The notes: generated from the letters alone by a model not told the origin. A stretch of DNA of 64,000 nt from Ceratodon purpureus (GCA_014871385.1 CM026426.1:38209776-38273775); one strand, 5' to 3'. Positions 34,443 to 46,896 are shown, numbered from the stretch's first letter. Numbers and translations are program-made.

Positions 34443-35612
34443 ATGAACACGATCATTGCATCGGTGCTCCATGATTTTAGAGTGGCTCATTTCGCAACCT
34501 TGCTGGACCGGGAACTCGGGTGGTGGGTTTTGCCACGATCAACTTCGTGGTTTTCACGCTTTGTCCTGAAAGAGTACGATGACAACAGGTGGTTAGAGAA
34601 CTTCCGTATGACCATGGCTGCTGTGTTTAACTTGACAAATCTGCTACGCCCACACATTGAGAGGCAGGATACACATTACCGTAGAGCTATCCCACCAATA
34701 GTTCGGGTCGCATGTTGCCTTTTCAAACTAACCCAGGGGGCCACCCTCCACATTTGTTCCGAATTCTTTGCAATAGGTGCTAGTACAACTTCTGGGATCA
34801 TTCGAGACGTTGTGAAGGCGGTGAATGACGAGCTGCGAAGAGAGATAGCCTGGCCGACATGGAACAAGCTGCAGGTGGCGATGGAGCAATTCAAGGATTT
34901 TTCGGGGCTGCCTGTAGTAGTTGGAGCTATCGATGGTACACACATCGACATACGCAAGCCGACTCAAAGCGCAGAAGACTACTACTATTTCAAGAGCGGA
35001 GGGTTCACCATTCAGTATCAGGCAGTAGTGGACCGGAAGAAGAGATTTATTGACGTCTTTGTTGGTATGCCAGGCAGTACGAATGATGTACGCTAGTTAA
35101 GGCGATCCATGCTTTACCATAAAGCTATAACTACTAACCTATTCGATCTCTCAGATTTAGTGGATGGTTTCGTGCCATACCTAATCGGGGATAAAGGGTA
35201 CCCCTTGCTGCCATGGTTAATCACTCCCTATCGGGAAGGCCCTGACGGAAGGCGCTCTGTGCAGGAAACACTGTTTAATCGCAAACTTTCTCGTGCACGC
35301 AGCGTGGTCGAAAATGCGTTTGGCATTTTGAAGCAGAGCTTCAGAGAGCTCCACACCGTTTCTGACCTCCACGTTACATTGGTACCTGACGTCGTTATGT
35401 GCTGCTGTATATTGCTCAACTTGTTATTTGGTCAGTCCCCTAAGGAGGTAGACCGCCTGCTTGCAATGTTGCAACGTGAGGGAATGGCCCCCGCTGCAGA
35501 GGACCATCTAGTCGTGGAAAACCCCGGGGAAGATGAGCCTAATGGAGACATTGTTCGGGCAGATCGAAAGCGCGCTCAACTGGCAATGTATCTTGTCCAG
35601 CAGCGCCTCTGA
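34443..35612 (+). pseudogene. Harbinger (HARBI1-like) transposase
   Basis: DDE transposase of the PIF/Harbinger family. It probably begins with an acceptor at 34414 and reads MNTIIASVLHDF from 34443. The core is complete: VVGAIDGTHIDIRKP (first Asp, about 34915), YQAVVDRKKRFIDVFVG, GMPGSTNDVR (second Asp, about 35070), LIGDKGYPL, then FNRKLSRARSVVENAFGILK (Glu, about 35310). One TAG at 35094-35096, directly after NDVR, is the only interruption of about 390 codons. It ends at 35610-35612. Its partner is the Myb-like gene at 37483-36089. Apart from the stop the copy looks young. Confidence 0.88.
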
Positions 35613-36009
35613 TCAGGTTCTGTGCCTCAACCAGTTCTTCATTGTAGATTTTTGATGTTTGGATTATCTGTTAGAGCCTTCGGGCAGAGCGATGCCTCAT
35701 GCAATTCTTTTTTAAGTCATGATGCAGGTTGCTGCTTGGCGGATACTGGAGACTCTGGATAACATGGTGGGCTGGGTAGGAGGGACACACATCATACGAC
35801 GATGGATCTTCCAGAAGGTAAGCAACGACCGCTCACTCTGTTTTTATTGCAAAGTCGAGTACATCTAATTGAATTATTTCTATGTTGCACTCAATTTTAT
35901 TCTACGTCTGTTTAGTGGTCACAACACTACAGATTTGAAGCTGTAACCAAATGAGACTAACGTTAGTCATGCCCATTTAGATGCGGGTTTCGGCAGCTCT
36001 TACAACGTC

Positions 36010-36032
36010 GGGGGGGGGGGGGGGGGGGGGGG
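36010..36032. repeat. Poly(G) run of 23
   Basis: A homopolymer between the convergent Harbinger genes. A similar run lies in the E2 terminal repeat. Confidence 0.9.
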
Positions 36033-36088
36033 AGGCGTTTGATAGAGCGGCAACGTCAGGAGGCTCGTTAGCAGTGGGGAGCGATTCA

Positions 36089-37483
36089 TTAGGAGGGGAG
36101 CCATTTGCAGGTGCTTTCGGTGGAGGAGGTGGGCCCCATGGGCGCCACTGTTCGACCAATAGCCGATGCCAAGCTCGCCAGCGCATGGACAACCATCTGT
36201 TGATTCATCAACTCTAGTCTAGCCTGCTCTTGAGCAATCCTCGCATTTTCCATTAGCATGTGATCTCGTTCTCTTTTGTACTCCAAACTTTCCATGAAGT
36301 GTTTTGCATGTGTCTCCAATTTGGCTTTCTCCATGGTCCTTTGTGTCTCGTTATTTCTCTCAGTACCTTCACCATCTTCTCTGCGCTTTCCATGACACCG
36401 TCTGCTATAGAAGTTGAATCAATGCTCCTTTTTTTCCTAACGCCTGTGTTACCCATGGACTTCCGTAGCTCTGCTCCAGCAGTGGACGTAGCTGATGATG
36501 ACAATATGTGCACCTGCTCTAGGCGCCGAGCTTGTCGAGATACAAGGATACACTCCCTGCTGGAGCGCTCACTCGTGCACTGTTGGTCGGGGCTGGGGCA
36601 GCTACGAAGGGCATGCCGTATGCGGGGCTAGGCGGGGCATTGAGATTCAGGTCCTGGAAGAGAGGGACGGGGTTCGGGATGGTACCTGGTCCCCAATGGA
36701 GGTTGGCAGTCGATGCAGTGTGCATGGCCGGACTTAACGTTCGACGCACATGCGGTGGTGTCTGTACGTCATGGCTGTGACCAATTGAGACCACCGGGGA
36801 GTCGGTGCTGGTCAGGTCTATCGAGGATTGGCGTCCACCCTCTGCACCTCCATGTACAATTCATAGTGGGAAGCCATGGTAATCTGGTATCCCTCCTCCC
36901 CCATGCGGAGATGAGTACTCCTTCCCCAGGGGTGTGGAGAAATTCTGGTCATTGGGGTCCGATGAATCTCTCGCGTGGGGAGGGTTCATTGTGGCCCTAT
37001 CTCGAAGCCACTCCGCCATTTCCCTATAAGCTGTTGCATAAAAAGTCTTTGGTAACTTCATACTCTTCTTCTCTGCGGCTGTTGTATCCGTGAAGTACTC
37101 CTCGGAGTTGGTCCTAGTCTTTTGATGAAAATCCCAGATTTTTTTAAAATCTGATAGCAACGACGTCCACTTGTACTTGCATGCGTCACGGTCACGGTGC
37201 AACTCCCCATCTCTCTTGGCCGAATTCATAATAAGAGCAATTTTTCCCCACTTACCTAATTTTGGGCACATGAGCTCCCTCGGATCCTCAACCGTTAATT
37301 CATCAATATACTCTTGGCGCTTTGCTGCAATCAGGGCCAAAATCTCTATCTTTGTCCAATTAGGATCTCGGTCCTTTTTCCCTTGCGGGCCTCCATCATC
37401 TTCACCTGCGCTCTGGTTCTTGCCTTTTCGTGCTGCTCGCTGAGCTGTGGGCCTCGGAGCCTGACCTACAGATGTGCCGCTAT
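36089..37483 (-). pseudogene. Harbinger Myb/SANT-like partner protein
   Basis: The DNA-binding partner that Harbinger elements use with the transposase. After an acceptor (TGTACAG) the exon starts at 37483 with a basic segment (RAARKGKNQ). A Myb/SANT-like domain follows (DPNWTKIEILALIAAKRQEY, later LGKWGKIA and ACKYKWTSLLSDFKKIWDFH, about 37360-37130). Next comes a Pro/Asn-rich linker (NLNAPPSPAYGMP), a basic stretch (GVRKKRSID), and a C-terminal coiled coil (MEKAKLETHAKHFMESLEYK, on to ARIAQEQARLELMNQQ). Coding potential moves between frames at least twice (between about 36860, 36520 and 36330), so the gene is broken or has unseen small introns. Upstream exons are not identified. Confidence 0.65.
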
Positions 37484-37506
37484 CTGTACAAACATTTCAT
37501 AGTTAG

Positions 37507-37525
37507 TTTTTTTTTTTTTTTTTTT
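37507..37525. repeat. Poly(T) run of 19
   Basis: Immediately upstream, on the gene strand, of the first Myb-like exon; a short homopolymer in the probable intron. Confidence 0.8.
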
Positions 37526-37779
37526 CTTCATTGTACTCACTTTGGCATCGGAGGGGTGTGAGGTGGGTGTGCAGGGACATGTCATCGAATGAGATTGTAA
37601 CCATAACGTGAGCATGTACAGGACGAAGAAGTACATGACATATGAGGGCGGTGGTCCTATTGGGGTGTCCAATAGGACTGTCCCAGTGAGAAATTCCCTT
37701 CCCCCCCAACATTTGGACCACGATACCATAACCTTTCTACATGATTCCAATGTGTGACTTATGAAAAGTAATTGCATCT

Positions 37780-38354
37780 ATTCATGTAGATTAGTTTAAA
37801 AAAAAAAAAAAATGTATTTATTGATCATCTACTATTTCGTATCCGTCTTGTTAACAATATATCCGGAATTGTCCGAATTTAGAAAAATGGCTTAAAGGAC
37901 GGATAAGGACAAGTTCTTCATATGCAACGTCCGCGAAATTTGTTGTGGTGGTAAATGAATGTATAATGGACATACTTTTATGAATGCCAAGTTTTTTTTC
38001 CAAATTAATGCATCACTAGGAATTTTCTAAAGTAGGTTTTTTCAGCCTAATTCACACAATTGAAAATGCATATGAAAATACCACTTTGAGTGATTTTTTT
38101 TTGCAATAACGTGTGAAAACTACCATACGTAGGTGCTCATAATTGCCAAATTTCCAAATAAGCAAAGAATCATAATATGTAGTCACAACTTAATGTAGTC
38201 CGGAAAAGGAAAGCAAAAGGATTGGGGCAATCCGGTTCCCCACGTGGGTGTGAAAAGGGTAGAGTGTAAGGAGGGAACTTGGATTCTTGGGACTCATGAT
38301 GACTTAAGTGATGGAGGAATGGGAGGGAAAATCCCAAGTCAAGGACAATGAGTG
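37780..38354. other. AT-rich spacer right of the Harbinger genes
   Basis: No gene. Short AT-rich sequence with an A run at 37798-37812. I see no Harbinger terminal repeat here. Confidence 0.5.
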
Positions 38355-38545
38355 CATTCAAGGTGGAGGGAATGGGAGGGAATGTACATAATTGGACAGG
38401 ATGTGGAGGTGTGAGGTGGATGGAAAGGGTGGGAATGCAACCGATTGGACATGTGGGACTTTGAGGTGGAGGGAGACGGAAGGAATCCCTAGGATTGGAC
38501 ATGTGGAAGTATGAGGTGGAGGGAAAGAGAGGGAGGTTGTTTGGT
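38355..38545. repeat. ~51-bp purine-rich tandem repeat, about four copies
   Basis: ATTGGACA.G(A)TGTGG recurs at 38391, 38444 and 38494, each followed by (T)GAGGTGGA(G/T)GGA. A partial unit starts at about 38358. Spacing is 50-53 bp. Open frames on - are only the repeat. Confidence 0.75.
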
Positions 38546-38689
38546 TGGCCAAATTATGTGAGAGGTAGAATGTAAATTAGAATATCATTGCTATAAAAAT
38601 GGAGGTTATTTAAATGTATCAATAAAAAATGTGGGTATTGTAAAGGTTTTTTTTAATGTTTTTATTTAATAGAAGAAATTAATAATAAA

Positions 38690-39190
38690 AGGAAAGGAAG
38701 TGGAAAATAAAAGAAATAAGATTCAAATAAGAAACCGAAAGGGCACAAAATGAATAAATAAATAAATGAGAACAAAAGAAAAGGGTACTACAAATGGAAG
38801 AGACGGGATTTAAAATTGAAATAAAAAGAAATGGATGATAAAAGAAATAAGATTCAAATGTGGTAGGAAGGGTGTTTAAAATTTAAAAAAAAAAAATGAG
38901 AACAAAAGAAAAGGGTACTACAAATGGAAAAGAAGGGAATGAAGAACGAAATGAAAAGAAATAGAAATTAAAAGAAATAAGGATTCAATACCGGTGGGAA
39001 GGGTCCATAAAATAAAAGGGAATGTGGAGGTAATGGAAGTGAGAATTACACATTTGAAAAAAGAGGGTATTAAAAATAAGAGAAGAGGAAATTAGCATTT
39101 AAAGAGAAGGGTATTATAAATATAATAAAAGGGAATTATAATAAAAGAAAGGGGTGACGTTGATATTAAAAAAAAGGAATTAAACACAAG
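38690..39190. repeat. ~130-bp A/G-rich tandem repeat, three diverged copies
   Basis: ATGAGAACAAAAGAAAAGGG followed by TACTACAAATGGA starts at 38766 and 38896 (period 130), and AAAGAAATAAG.ATTCAA starts each unit at about 38711, 38841 and 38970. Further decayed GGGTATTA.AAAT pieces continue to about 39190. Confidence 0.7.
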
Positions 39191-39354
39191 AGAACATGGA
39201 ATTAATAATAGAGCTGAATCTTTTGTGGAGCTTGAATATAAAGCGGCAATTTAACATTTTTATTGGATGTTCCTTCTTTTTAATTCATTATTCAAATCAT
39301 GGTGTAGCTAAGGTAATTTATTTTAGTATGGAATTGGATTTGAGTTTTATTATT

Positions 39355-39417
39355 TTTAGTTATGGGTCATGCGTTTTAGTCTGTTTGGTTATGGATCATG
39401 AGTTTTATTAATTTGCG
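39355..39417. repeat. Left part of a TTATGG-rich minisatellite split by the LTR
   Basis: Units of the type TTATGG(A/G)T(C/T)ATG.GTTTT. The array resumes at 41677-41823 beyond the inserted element, so the element landed inside it. Confidence 0.7.
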
Positions 39418-41671
39418 TGTCGTAGCACGGTGGTAACGTATTCAGTTAAATAACCTAAATAACGCGTAACACGCTAAAACCGCGCCAAGTTTGTTCCCAC
39501 GAAGAACCTGCGGTTGTAAACACAACTGAGAGAAGAGATAATCTAAAAGAACCACATAAAAATCCCAAACACAAACCCAAGAAACACCCAAGGCTACAAA
39601 ATCTAAGGGATTGGAAAATCCCGGATACTCCCTATCACGGAAAATTCCACTATCCGAAGGTGGAAAGTGGAGCACTATTTATTCCCAAAGACTACAAGTA
39701 ACACATCCTATCTTGACACAAACTACAGGCCCAGAATTCCGACCCTAGAGCCCATCACTATGTACACAGAAACATCCCAGAAAACCCATCGTAGTTAGCT
39801 ACTCTATGACAGCATCTCCGGGATTACTAGTGGAATCTTTACTGCTGCTCCACTTTTCTGTCACCAACCGACTTCCGTAACCGGAATAATTCTAGCGGTT
39901 TAAGCTAGAATGCTCAAAGAGGCTTTGTAGTTAGTTCCGGGGATTTCGCCCACTGATTTGTCAGGGTTTTCTCCCTACTTCACGTACTCCTACACTAATA
40001 CTCCCTCCGCTTGGTGTTTCGATGGGGGCAGCCTTCTCGCGGAAAACTGTCCCACTGAAGTCTCGTACCACTCCCCCCAGAAGGGGTGGAAATGCGGAAA
40101 TGGGCCACTACCCTCACAACGGGTACAATGCTGTGTTCCACAGGTCACATAGAGTAGGGCCACGTTTCCACGTTTCCGAGGTTGGGGTGGATTGTGGAAA
40201 TGGTGAAGCTCAAATCCTTGTACCGAAGTACCCCCTTCGAATCCCCAAGTATCCTCGAGCCGGAGTACACCCTCCGCACCCAAGTCTGGTATCTTCCACT
40301 TCCACTTTCCGCCCTCTCCTCCTTTCCACCCTTAGTGTTCCTCCGTCTAGCACCTTCCGCACAGGGGGTGATACCGAACTGATTAAGCAAGTACACCAAT
40401 CCTAAACAGGGGCGGCTGCTAGCTCACCAAGTACCCCCTTGCATGAGAGCAACGGCTTGAATTAGGGATGTTTTAAAACTTGCTTAATAGAGGCTCACAG
40501 CCCGAACTGACCTAACACGGTATACTAGCCTAACTAACCTACACAGCGTTTATGGGGACCGGTGCAAACTCGGAAACAGCAAGAATGGGAAGGAGGGACC
40601 ACTCACTTTGCTCATGCACTCAAGAAAACAACTCAAGACAAATGTGGAGTAAAACATAAAGCCTGAATTGAACAAAAGAACACAAACATCGCAAAATGGT
40701 GAGAGAAAACCCCAAGGGTTCTCCCTTTTAAACTACTGAGCCACGGACCGCGTGATCAGAATCACGGGCCACGTGGCAGCAGACTGACTCTCCGCTACCC
40801 GAAGAGCCAAGGCCCGAAACTAGCAAAAAGACAAAAACAATAAAGTCTAACTAATCTTAACTACCTGCCTCAACAACTTGCACCTGAATCTAACTAGAAT
40901 CCTAAGCACTACCCCTCTTCTTTCGCTCCTTGGCCTCCATCTTCTTCAGCCGCCGCCTTTCCTTGCGGCCCAGCGCCGTTAGTGGAGCAAGTGGAGTCGC
41001 CACCGGCCCGGTCTCGACACGTGTCCCGAGTTCTTCGCCGGACCGACCCACGACCTCCGCATTCTCCGTCACCGAGGGAGTGGTCAACTTGCTGTCGTGC
41101 CCAAGGTCCGCGGCAATTGCGGCACGTGGCCGCCCACTTGGCCCGCCATCCGAAGAAAGTGGCGGCGGTCAACTGACTGCCGTCCGGCTTCCGCGGGACA
41201 GGTGGCAGTTCCACCGGTCCACTTTCTGAAAAAGGTGGCGGCGGTTCCCGGGAAACAACCTGGAAGGTTGATGGAGTTAAACCCTAGCCGCCTTTCCAAT
41301 ATCCCGGTTGAAACCCTAAAAAGGAGAGAGTCGGATCCTGCCTGGTCCGGTTATCAACCTCCCCACTTTCCGCTTTCCTTGTTGATCGTGCTCCACCATG
41401 GCAAAGCTCCTCTACTCCTTGATGCGGCCCACTCTCCCAGTTTCCGCCACTTTTGCCTTGAGATTTCCACCTTTAGGGGAGTTCTAACACAATACTAATC
41501 AAGTGTTTTTAACTAATTTAACACTTTTTATTTTTCCTCTATTTCTATTTCTAACATTCTAACCTAATGTCTACAATAACTTCTAACTAACCTATAACAT
41601 CTATCCTATTTACTACTTTTAATCTAAAAACGAAGTCAAAACTAAAATTCACGGAAAGTCGTGACACGACA
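39418..41671. mobile_element. Solo LTR of an LTR retrotransposon (fossil)
   Basis: A 2254-bp block starting TGTCGTAGCACGG and ending GTGACACGACA, flanked on both sides by TTGCG (39413-39417 and 41672-41676), a 5-bp target duplication. Short inverted ends TGTCG/CGACA are typical of LTRs. No internal repeat of its own ends and no gag-pol coding is seen, so a solo LTR, probably Ty3/gypsy by its size and ends, is the best reading; a small non-autonomous element is the alternative. The family within gypsy cannot be told. A perfect duplication suggests moderate age. Confidence 0.7.
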
Positions 41672-41676
41672 TTGCG

Positions 41677-41825
41677 TTATGGATTATGAGTTTTAACTTC
41701 ATTATGGGTTATCGGTTTTGACTTCATTATGGGCTTTGACTTCATTATGGTTGTGGGTTATGGATTTAAACTTCATTATAGGTTTTATTATTTTTGGTTA
41801 TGGATTATGGGTTTTGACTTCATTG
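41677..41825. repeat. Right part of the TTATGG minisatellite
   Basis: Repeats of ATTATGGGTTAT(G/C)G(G/A)TTTTGACTTC with drift, at least six partial units, continuing the array seen left of the LTR. Confidence 0.75.
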
Positions 41826-41935
41826 ATCAATGTAATAAATAGTATCTCAACATTCCTGAAATGATACGTAGAGGATTGTTTAATTTCAAAATAAATTGTA
41901 AGGACCAGCCAGTGCGTGGGTTGAAGCTATACAAG

Positions 41936-42050
41936 GATTACTCAGGGTTCTGAAAGCATCTTAAGGGTTTAAAGAGCATCTTCAGGGTTTGGGGAGAATC
42001 TCCAGGGTTCAGGGAGAACTTGATTGGGTTTAGGTTTCAGGGTATCAACC
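41936..42050. repeat. ~22-bp CAGGGTT tandem repeat upstream of the transposase-like gene
   Basis: CAGGGTT, AAGGGTT, CAGGGTT, CAGGGTT, then GGGTTTAGGTTTCAGGG, spaced about 22 bp with AGCATCTT or GAATCTC between. These are reversed telo-box-like cores about 450 bp upstream of the gene at 42469 and may be promoter elements or simple slippage. Confidence 0.6.
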
Positions 42051-42468
42051 CATTGATTTGCTAGGTAGGTGCGGTTCCAAGAAGATGGACAGGTGAGGTC
42101 AGTTGAGATTCTTGGAATTTCGAAAGGAACACCGCTGAGCCACTAGATGAAACATGATCAACGGTGCTCGGATTCTCTCGCACCTCTGGAAGTCTGTGCC
42201 TCGAACTCTCTGTCCTGATCAGGGTTTCCATGCACGATGTCTCTGCGGAAGCATGCACTCTCTGTCTATGGTAGTTTTCGAGATGATGTTTGTTGGTGAG
42301 GTTTTATGTTCTTGCGCCCCATCTTCGAAGTTGGATCTTTTACATGGGTTTAGTTCAAATTTTAAGTCCTCGAAGTGCTGGGCTGATGTTAGGGTGACTA
42401 TGAAGTGTAGTTTCCATTCTGATCGGCAGTAAGGCTTCCCCCGAATTAGATTTCTCTGCTTTTTTGAG

Positions 42469-45400
42469 ATGGCCCGATCAAGGTCAGAGTGGTGCCGGCG
42501 ACAACTGAGCCAGGAGGCTCTCCGAGTGAGGCGAGAACGAGAGAGGAGTAGGATAGTGAGAGCAAGAAACAGGGCTAAACAGTCTGAGCGTTTCGAAATG
42601 CTCTTTCTCAGCAGACATCTACTGCCTCCGACAGTTCTAATTGTACCGCGCCAGTGCAGAATGGGAGAAGAGTGTCAGAGTTGGGGTCAAGTGTTGCTCG
42701 AGATGCAAGGGAGTTGGCATTTACTGTCAATGAATTAACTTGTGGGAGGGATTTAGAGTATCAGCGAGCGGTGCTGGATAGGTTCTTATTGCAGGCTCTG
42801 CTTCAACGCGCGTTACCGGACTTTGTAGTCCAGCGCCGAGAGACCGAGCACTGCATAGTAGTGTGCAATCGAATTGCAGACGCCTGGAAGGAGTTGAAAT
42901 TTGGAGTCGGGAGGGACAGGTACCTGGCAAGAAACGTGATTGAGGCGGCGGTGATTTCGTTGCGAGATGCTAGGGCTGGGCAAGCTGCAGCTGAGTGCAT
43001 CGGCATGAACAGGAAGACAATCCGGCGTGGTCTCACCCGGCGGCGTCTCTTACACAATCGAGACCACGGTGTTGTGTGGGCGAAGGGGGACCGAAGAAAG
43101 AGGAAAGACGCCTTGACTCAAGCCGTTCTTGATGTCGTCATAGCCTGGTGGACAGAGGAGACGCGGGTGAGCCCTCAGAAGAAGGACGTTAGGCGAAAGA
43201 GAGTTGGAGTTAACAAGTTCATTGAGCATGCTGGGCAATGGTTAGAAGAAAGCCAAGTACGATTGACGGGCTGTAAATACTTTGGTTTCAGAGTTATTAG
43301 GATTTTGGTGTAAGTATTTCGGGAGAGTGCTTTCTTCATTGTTTAGGAGATTAGGTCTTGACGCAGTCTTATGAGACTGTTGAGTGATTCTGTTTAGGGT
43401 TGTTTCGAGGTCCGTCTTTCTGCTGCGGTGCGTACGATGGTCCTGTTATGTTATGTCACATGGAGAAATAAAAGACACATTGTCCTTGGCATGGCTGTTT
43501 TCCGGTTTACTTCTACGCTGCTCCTATTAGGGATGGTCCAGTTCCCGCTCAGGATACTCCAAGCACCCGTTTTCTAATTTAATTCCTGTCAGTATTGAGG
43601 TCTGTCGTTCCCTTCTATGCTGGTATGGTCATGTTCCACCGTCGGAGACACCGTCCTGCTTTAGGGAGTCCTTGTCCTGTTTAGTAGAAGTAGGAACCTG
43701 AGTACATACCACGGATCCTTGCCGGTTAGTCGTCAGTTCCTGAAGGAAAGGAGAACTGAGTTTGCTACAATATTGATGTTGCTGTTCTTGCTCAGGAAAG
43801 GACGGTGATTGAAGATGTATTCATTTTCCTTTACAGAAATCTATGGTTCCTACGTCCATGTCCTGTTCCTGTTCTCTGTACGGTTTTCCAGACATGACTC
43901 CTCGGTTGTCTGCTCCGGAAGGGGTGGTTCCTGATTGTCTAGGTCTAGTGTCCGTTCCTGGTTTGGGTCCTTTCCGGATCATAGGTTTAGGACAAAGATT
44001 CATGCATGTTGTGGGCTTTTTAATATGTAACTCACTATGTTTTGTGTACATCCAGCTTGATTTCTACAGCAGCTTCAAGGCAACGCATGATCAAGTCAAA
44101 GTGTCCTTCATCTCATTTCGGAGACTGCGTCCATTTTTCGTGAGGCGCCTCAAGGATTTTAACAGTTGCTGCTGTCGGTACCACATGGAGATGCAAGAGA
44201 TTGTGGTCGGGTTCAATAACATGAGATTTGCGAAGTTTCATTTCCAGGGAGGAGAAGGAACGTGCACTTGCGGTTGCGAATCTGTGTGCTGTAACATAGG
44301 TGGAGACGGTGAGGCCAGAGGAGTTGTTGTATGCCAGGTGAGGCAGCACGTCTACAAGAGGACAAGCGAGTTGTGGGAGCAGAGCTTATGCCCACGGCCC
44401 AAGGGAAGTGACTGGCACAAACTCAACTGTGTAAGAGGAGAGTGTTCCACTTGCGGTTTTCACTTGATTTCCTTGTGTGACAATGAGTTCGATGCAGATA
44501 ATGAAGCTCAGTTGGAGTGGAGGAGGTTTGAGCTAGTCAGTGCCGGTGCGAACAAGGAGGGTGATCCGAAGAGAGTCGTACGCTTGGAGTATAAGCATAC
44601 CAGGGCCAGAGAATTTCTGGATTATGTTGCATTGAAAATGCCCGTATTTGTTCTGCATCAGCACACAGCCAAATGGCAGGATACAGAATTCAAGAGGTGC
44701 CTGGAGACACTACAGGAGGGGGAGGTGATGTCGCTTATAGACTATGCTGAAAATTACAGCTTCAAGGCTCAAAACGAAATTCAATCGGAGCACTGGTTTA
44801 ACTTTCAGATCACAATTCTGGTTCATATTATGTACAGTGTAAATCCGTCTTTCAATTTACATGACCCAAAATCTAGGCGGTTAAATACCACGTACTATTA
44901 CTATGTCAGTGATGATAGGAAACATGACTCTTTATTTGTGCAACATTGTTTAATGTTGCACTGGAGAGAATTGTTGCGTACAGGGATGACACCAATGCGC
45001 CATGTCATCTGGAGCGACGGCTGTGCAGCCCAATTCAAGGGATCAACGGCATGGTTTTTTGTGGCCAGGTATGACTCTCTTTCTTGTTCATCGAATGCCT
45101 CATTGGTTATGTTCTGAAGTTACTGTTTGCTGCAGCTTGCATGGTTGTTTTCCTTTCGTGCTTGGAGTTCTACTGTTCTTTTTTAGCATCGACGGTGGAT
45201 TGTATATCCTGTTATGTTAGAATTATATTACTGTTCAGTTTATCAGTGTTCAATTTCAGTATGGATTTATCAGGACCAAGTAATCCCTTCGCTTGTTCAA
45301 TTTTAAGCTTACTTCATTGCTGTTTCTTCATGTTGTTCTTAGTCATTGCGAGTAATGTGTTAATACTAGGTGTTTTGTCAGTGGTGTTTAGTTATGGTTC

Positions 45401-46692
45401 AATATTAGGCTTCGTTCTTCGTGTTTACTCATTGCCTTGCGGCTTTGTATTTGGTTTATAGTCATTACTGTTCTATCATGGGTTCGTTTTGGGCTATGTA
45501 CATGTTTTATTAGTGATTGCTGTTCTTGGCTTTGTTCTTGCTGTTCAGTCCTTGGTGTTTGCGGCTTTGGGCTAGGTCTAGTCTTTTGTGATTACAGTTT
45601 AGATTTATATCACTGCATGTAGTCATGAAGTGCTGCCTTCGATGCAGGTACTCGTTGCTGACAATTTGTGAGCAATTGCCTAATAGCTGCTCATTAGATT
45701 GGCACTTTTGGGGCACCGGCCATGGGAAGGGCCCCCATGACGGTGCCGGTGCGTGTTTGAAGCAATGTATCCGGAAGGAGCAACTTCGCCCTGGGAGTCA
45801 GAGGTTGCAAGACGCCGCGGACGTTGTCAACTATCTCCAGACAGCCATGGATCGGCCTCATGCTGCGTACGCTGGCGCTAAAAGAGTCGTGGAACGCCAT
45901 TTCGTGTTGATTGGAAAAACTGAGGTCAATAGGAAGCAGTCCATATCAGCCAAGACTGTGGACGGGAGTAGAGCCATGCATTCCGTTCGAAGTGTCAGCG
46001 CTGCCAACAATGTTCTGCTGCAGGTTCGGAATTACTCTTGCTTCTGTGGAGTACGCGTTTGCGGCGCAAGAGGAGTATGCCGTAGCAATGCCCATGTTTC
46101 GCCGTGGAGAGTAGTAACCCTGGAGCCAACGCAAGCCAACGATGCAGTGCAGGAAGACGAAGATTTGGAGCAGGACTGGCTCGTGGAACCAGACTGCAAC
46201 GACCTCGCCATGTCGCTGGAGATTGGAGACCATTTCGCAATCAAGGCCGACCCTGAGGATCCGCACTCCGGAGGAGCCCAGTTTTTTGTACTCATCTGCA
46301 CGAGAAAGTTGTACGTCGTAGAAGACGAGCAGAGTACCGATGGATGGGGAGGGACTGTAGAACGTTCGGACGAAGTAGTTGAAGGTTTTTATTACCAACA
46401 ACGAGGTGCGAAACAGAATTCCTATGTCCTGGTGGATGGACCACGGCCGACGAAGATCCTGTCGCACTTGGTGGTTGCCATTCAATTCTCTATGAAACTC
46501 CAGAAGCACAGACAGAATGGGGGAACTTCAGTGTACAAGCTCAGTGACGAAGCTTTGGCGAAGATTGAGGCTGTACTTTGTAGAAGGGCCACCGTCGAGG
46601 ATTTGGAACAGGATGACTCTGAAGGAGACGACCTTGACACGGATCACGAGGATCCGGATGCTGAGTCCGAGGAGGACATGGATTCGGAGTAG
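42469..46692 (+). CDS. Transposase-like protein of an uncharacterised DDE-like family (SDGCAAQFK / HGKGP type)
   Basis: A large three-exon protein. The middle and last exons are firm: intron 43257-44055 joins LEESQ to LDFYSSFK, and intron 45069-45647 joins FFVAR to YSLLT, both in phase. Features in order: a basic bZIP-like start (MARSRSEWCRR, 42469; frame change or missing splice near 42600), a helix-turn-helix-like KTIRRGLTRRR, VSPQKKDVRRKR, Cys-rich pieces (NSCCCRYH, CTCGCESVCC, CPRPKGSDWHKLNC..C..C), DYAENYSF..Q, HVIWSDGCAAQFK, and WHFWGTGHGKGPHDGAGA. These resemble a widespread, mostly unannotated family I know from animal genomes. The conserved Asp residues suggest a transposase or nuclease, by inference. 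The C-terminus is a folded domain and an acidic tail ending at a TAG (46690-46692). No terminal repeats found. Confidence 0.65.
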
Positions 46693-46896
46693 CGTGGACA
46701 AAGGTATCTCTTTTCACATTTTAGGGTATCTTCTTGTTTCGTGAACGATGTATTTTACATGCTACACAGTAATGTAGTTGAGCTCATCTCCTTGTTATGT
46801 TATCATTTGCGTGCTTGGAGTTCTATTGTTTTGAAAACCATTCCTCGAGGTCGTGAATGATTTTGATGGTTGATGATGTTGTGTGGTAATTTGCAG

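Larger units (their letters stand above)
34400..37500. mobile_element. PIF/Harbinger transposon, two convergent genes, ends not found
   Basis: A HARBI1-type transposase on + (34443-35612) faces a Myb/SANT-like gene on - (37483-36089), the standard two-gene plan of this superfamily. I could not identify the terminal repeats or the 3-bp target duplication; the limits given are those of the genes. Confidence 0.7.
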
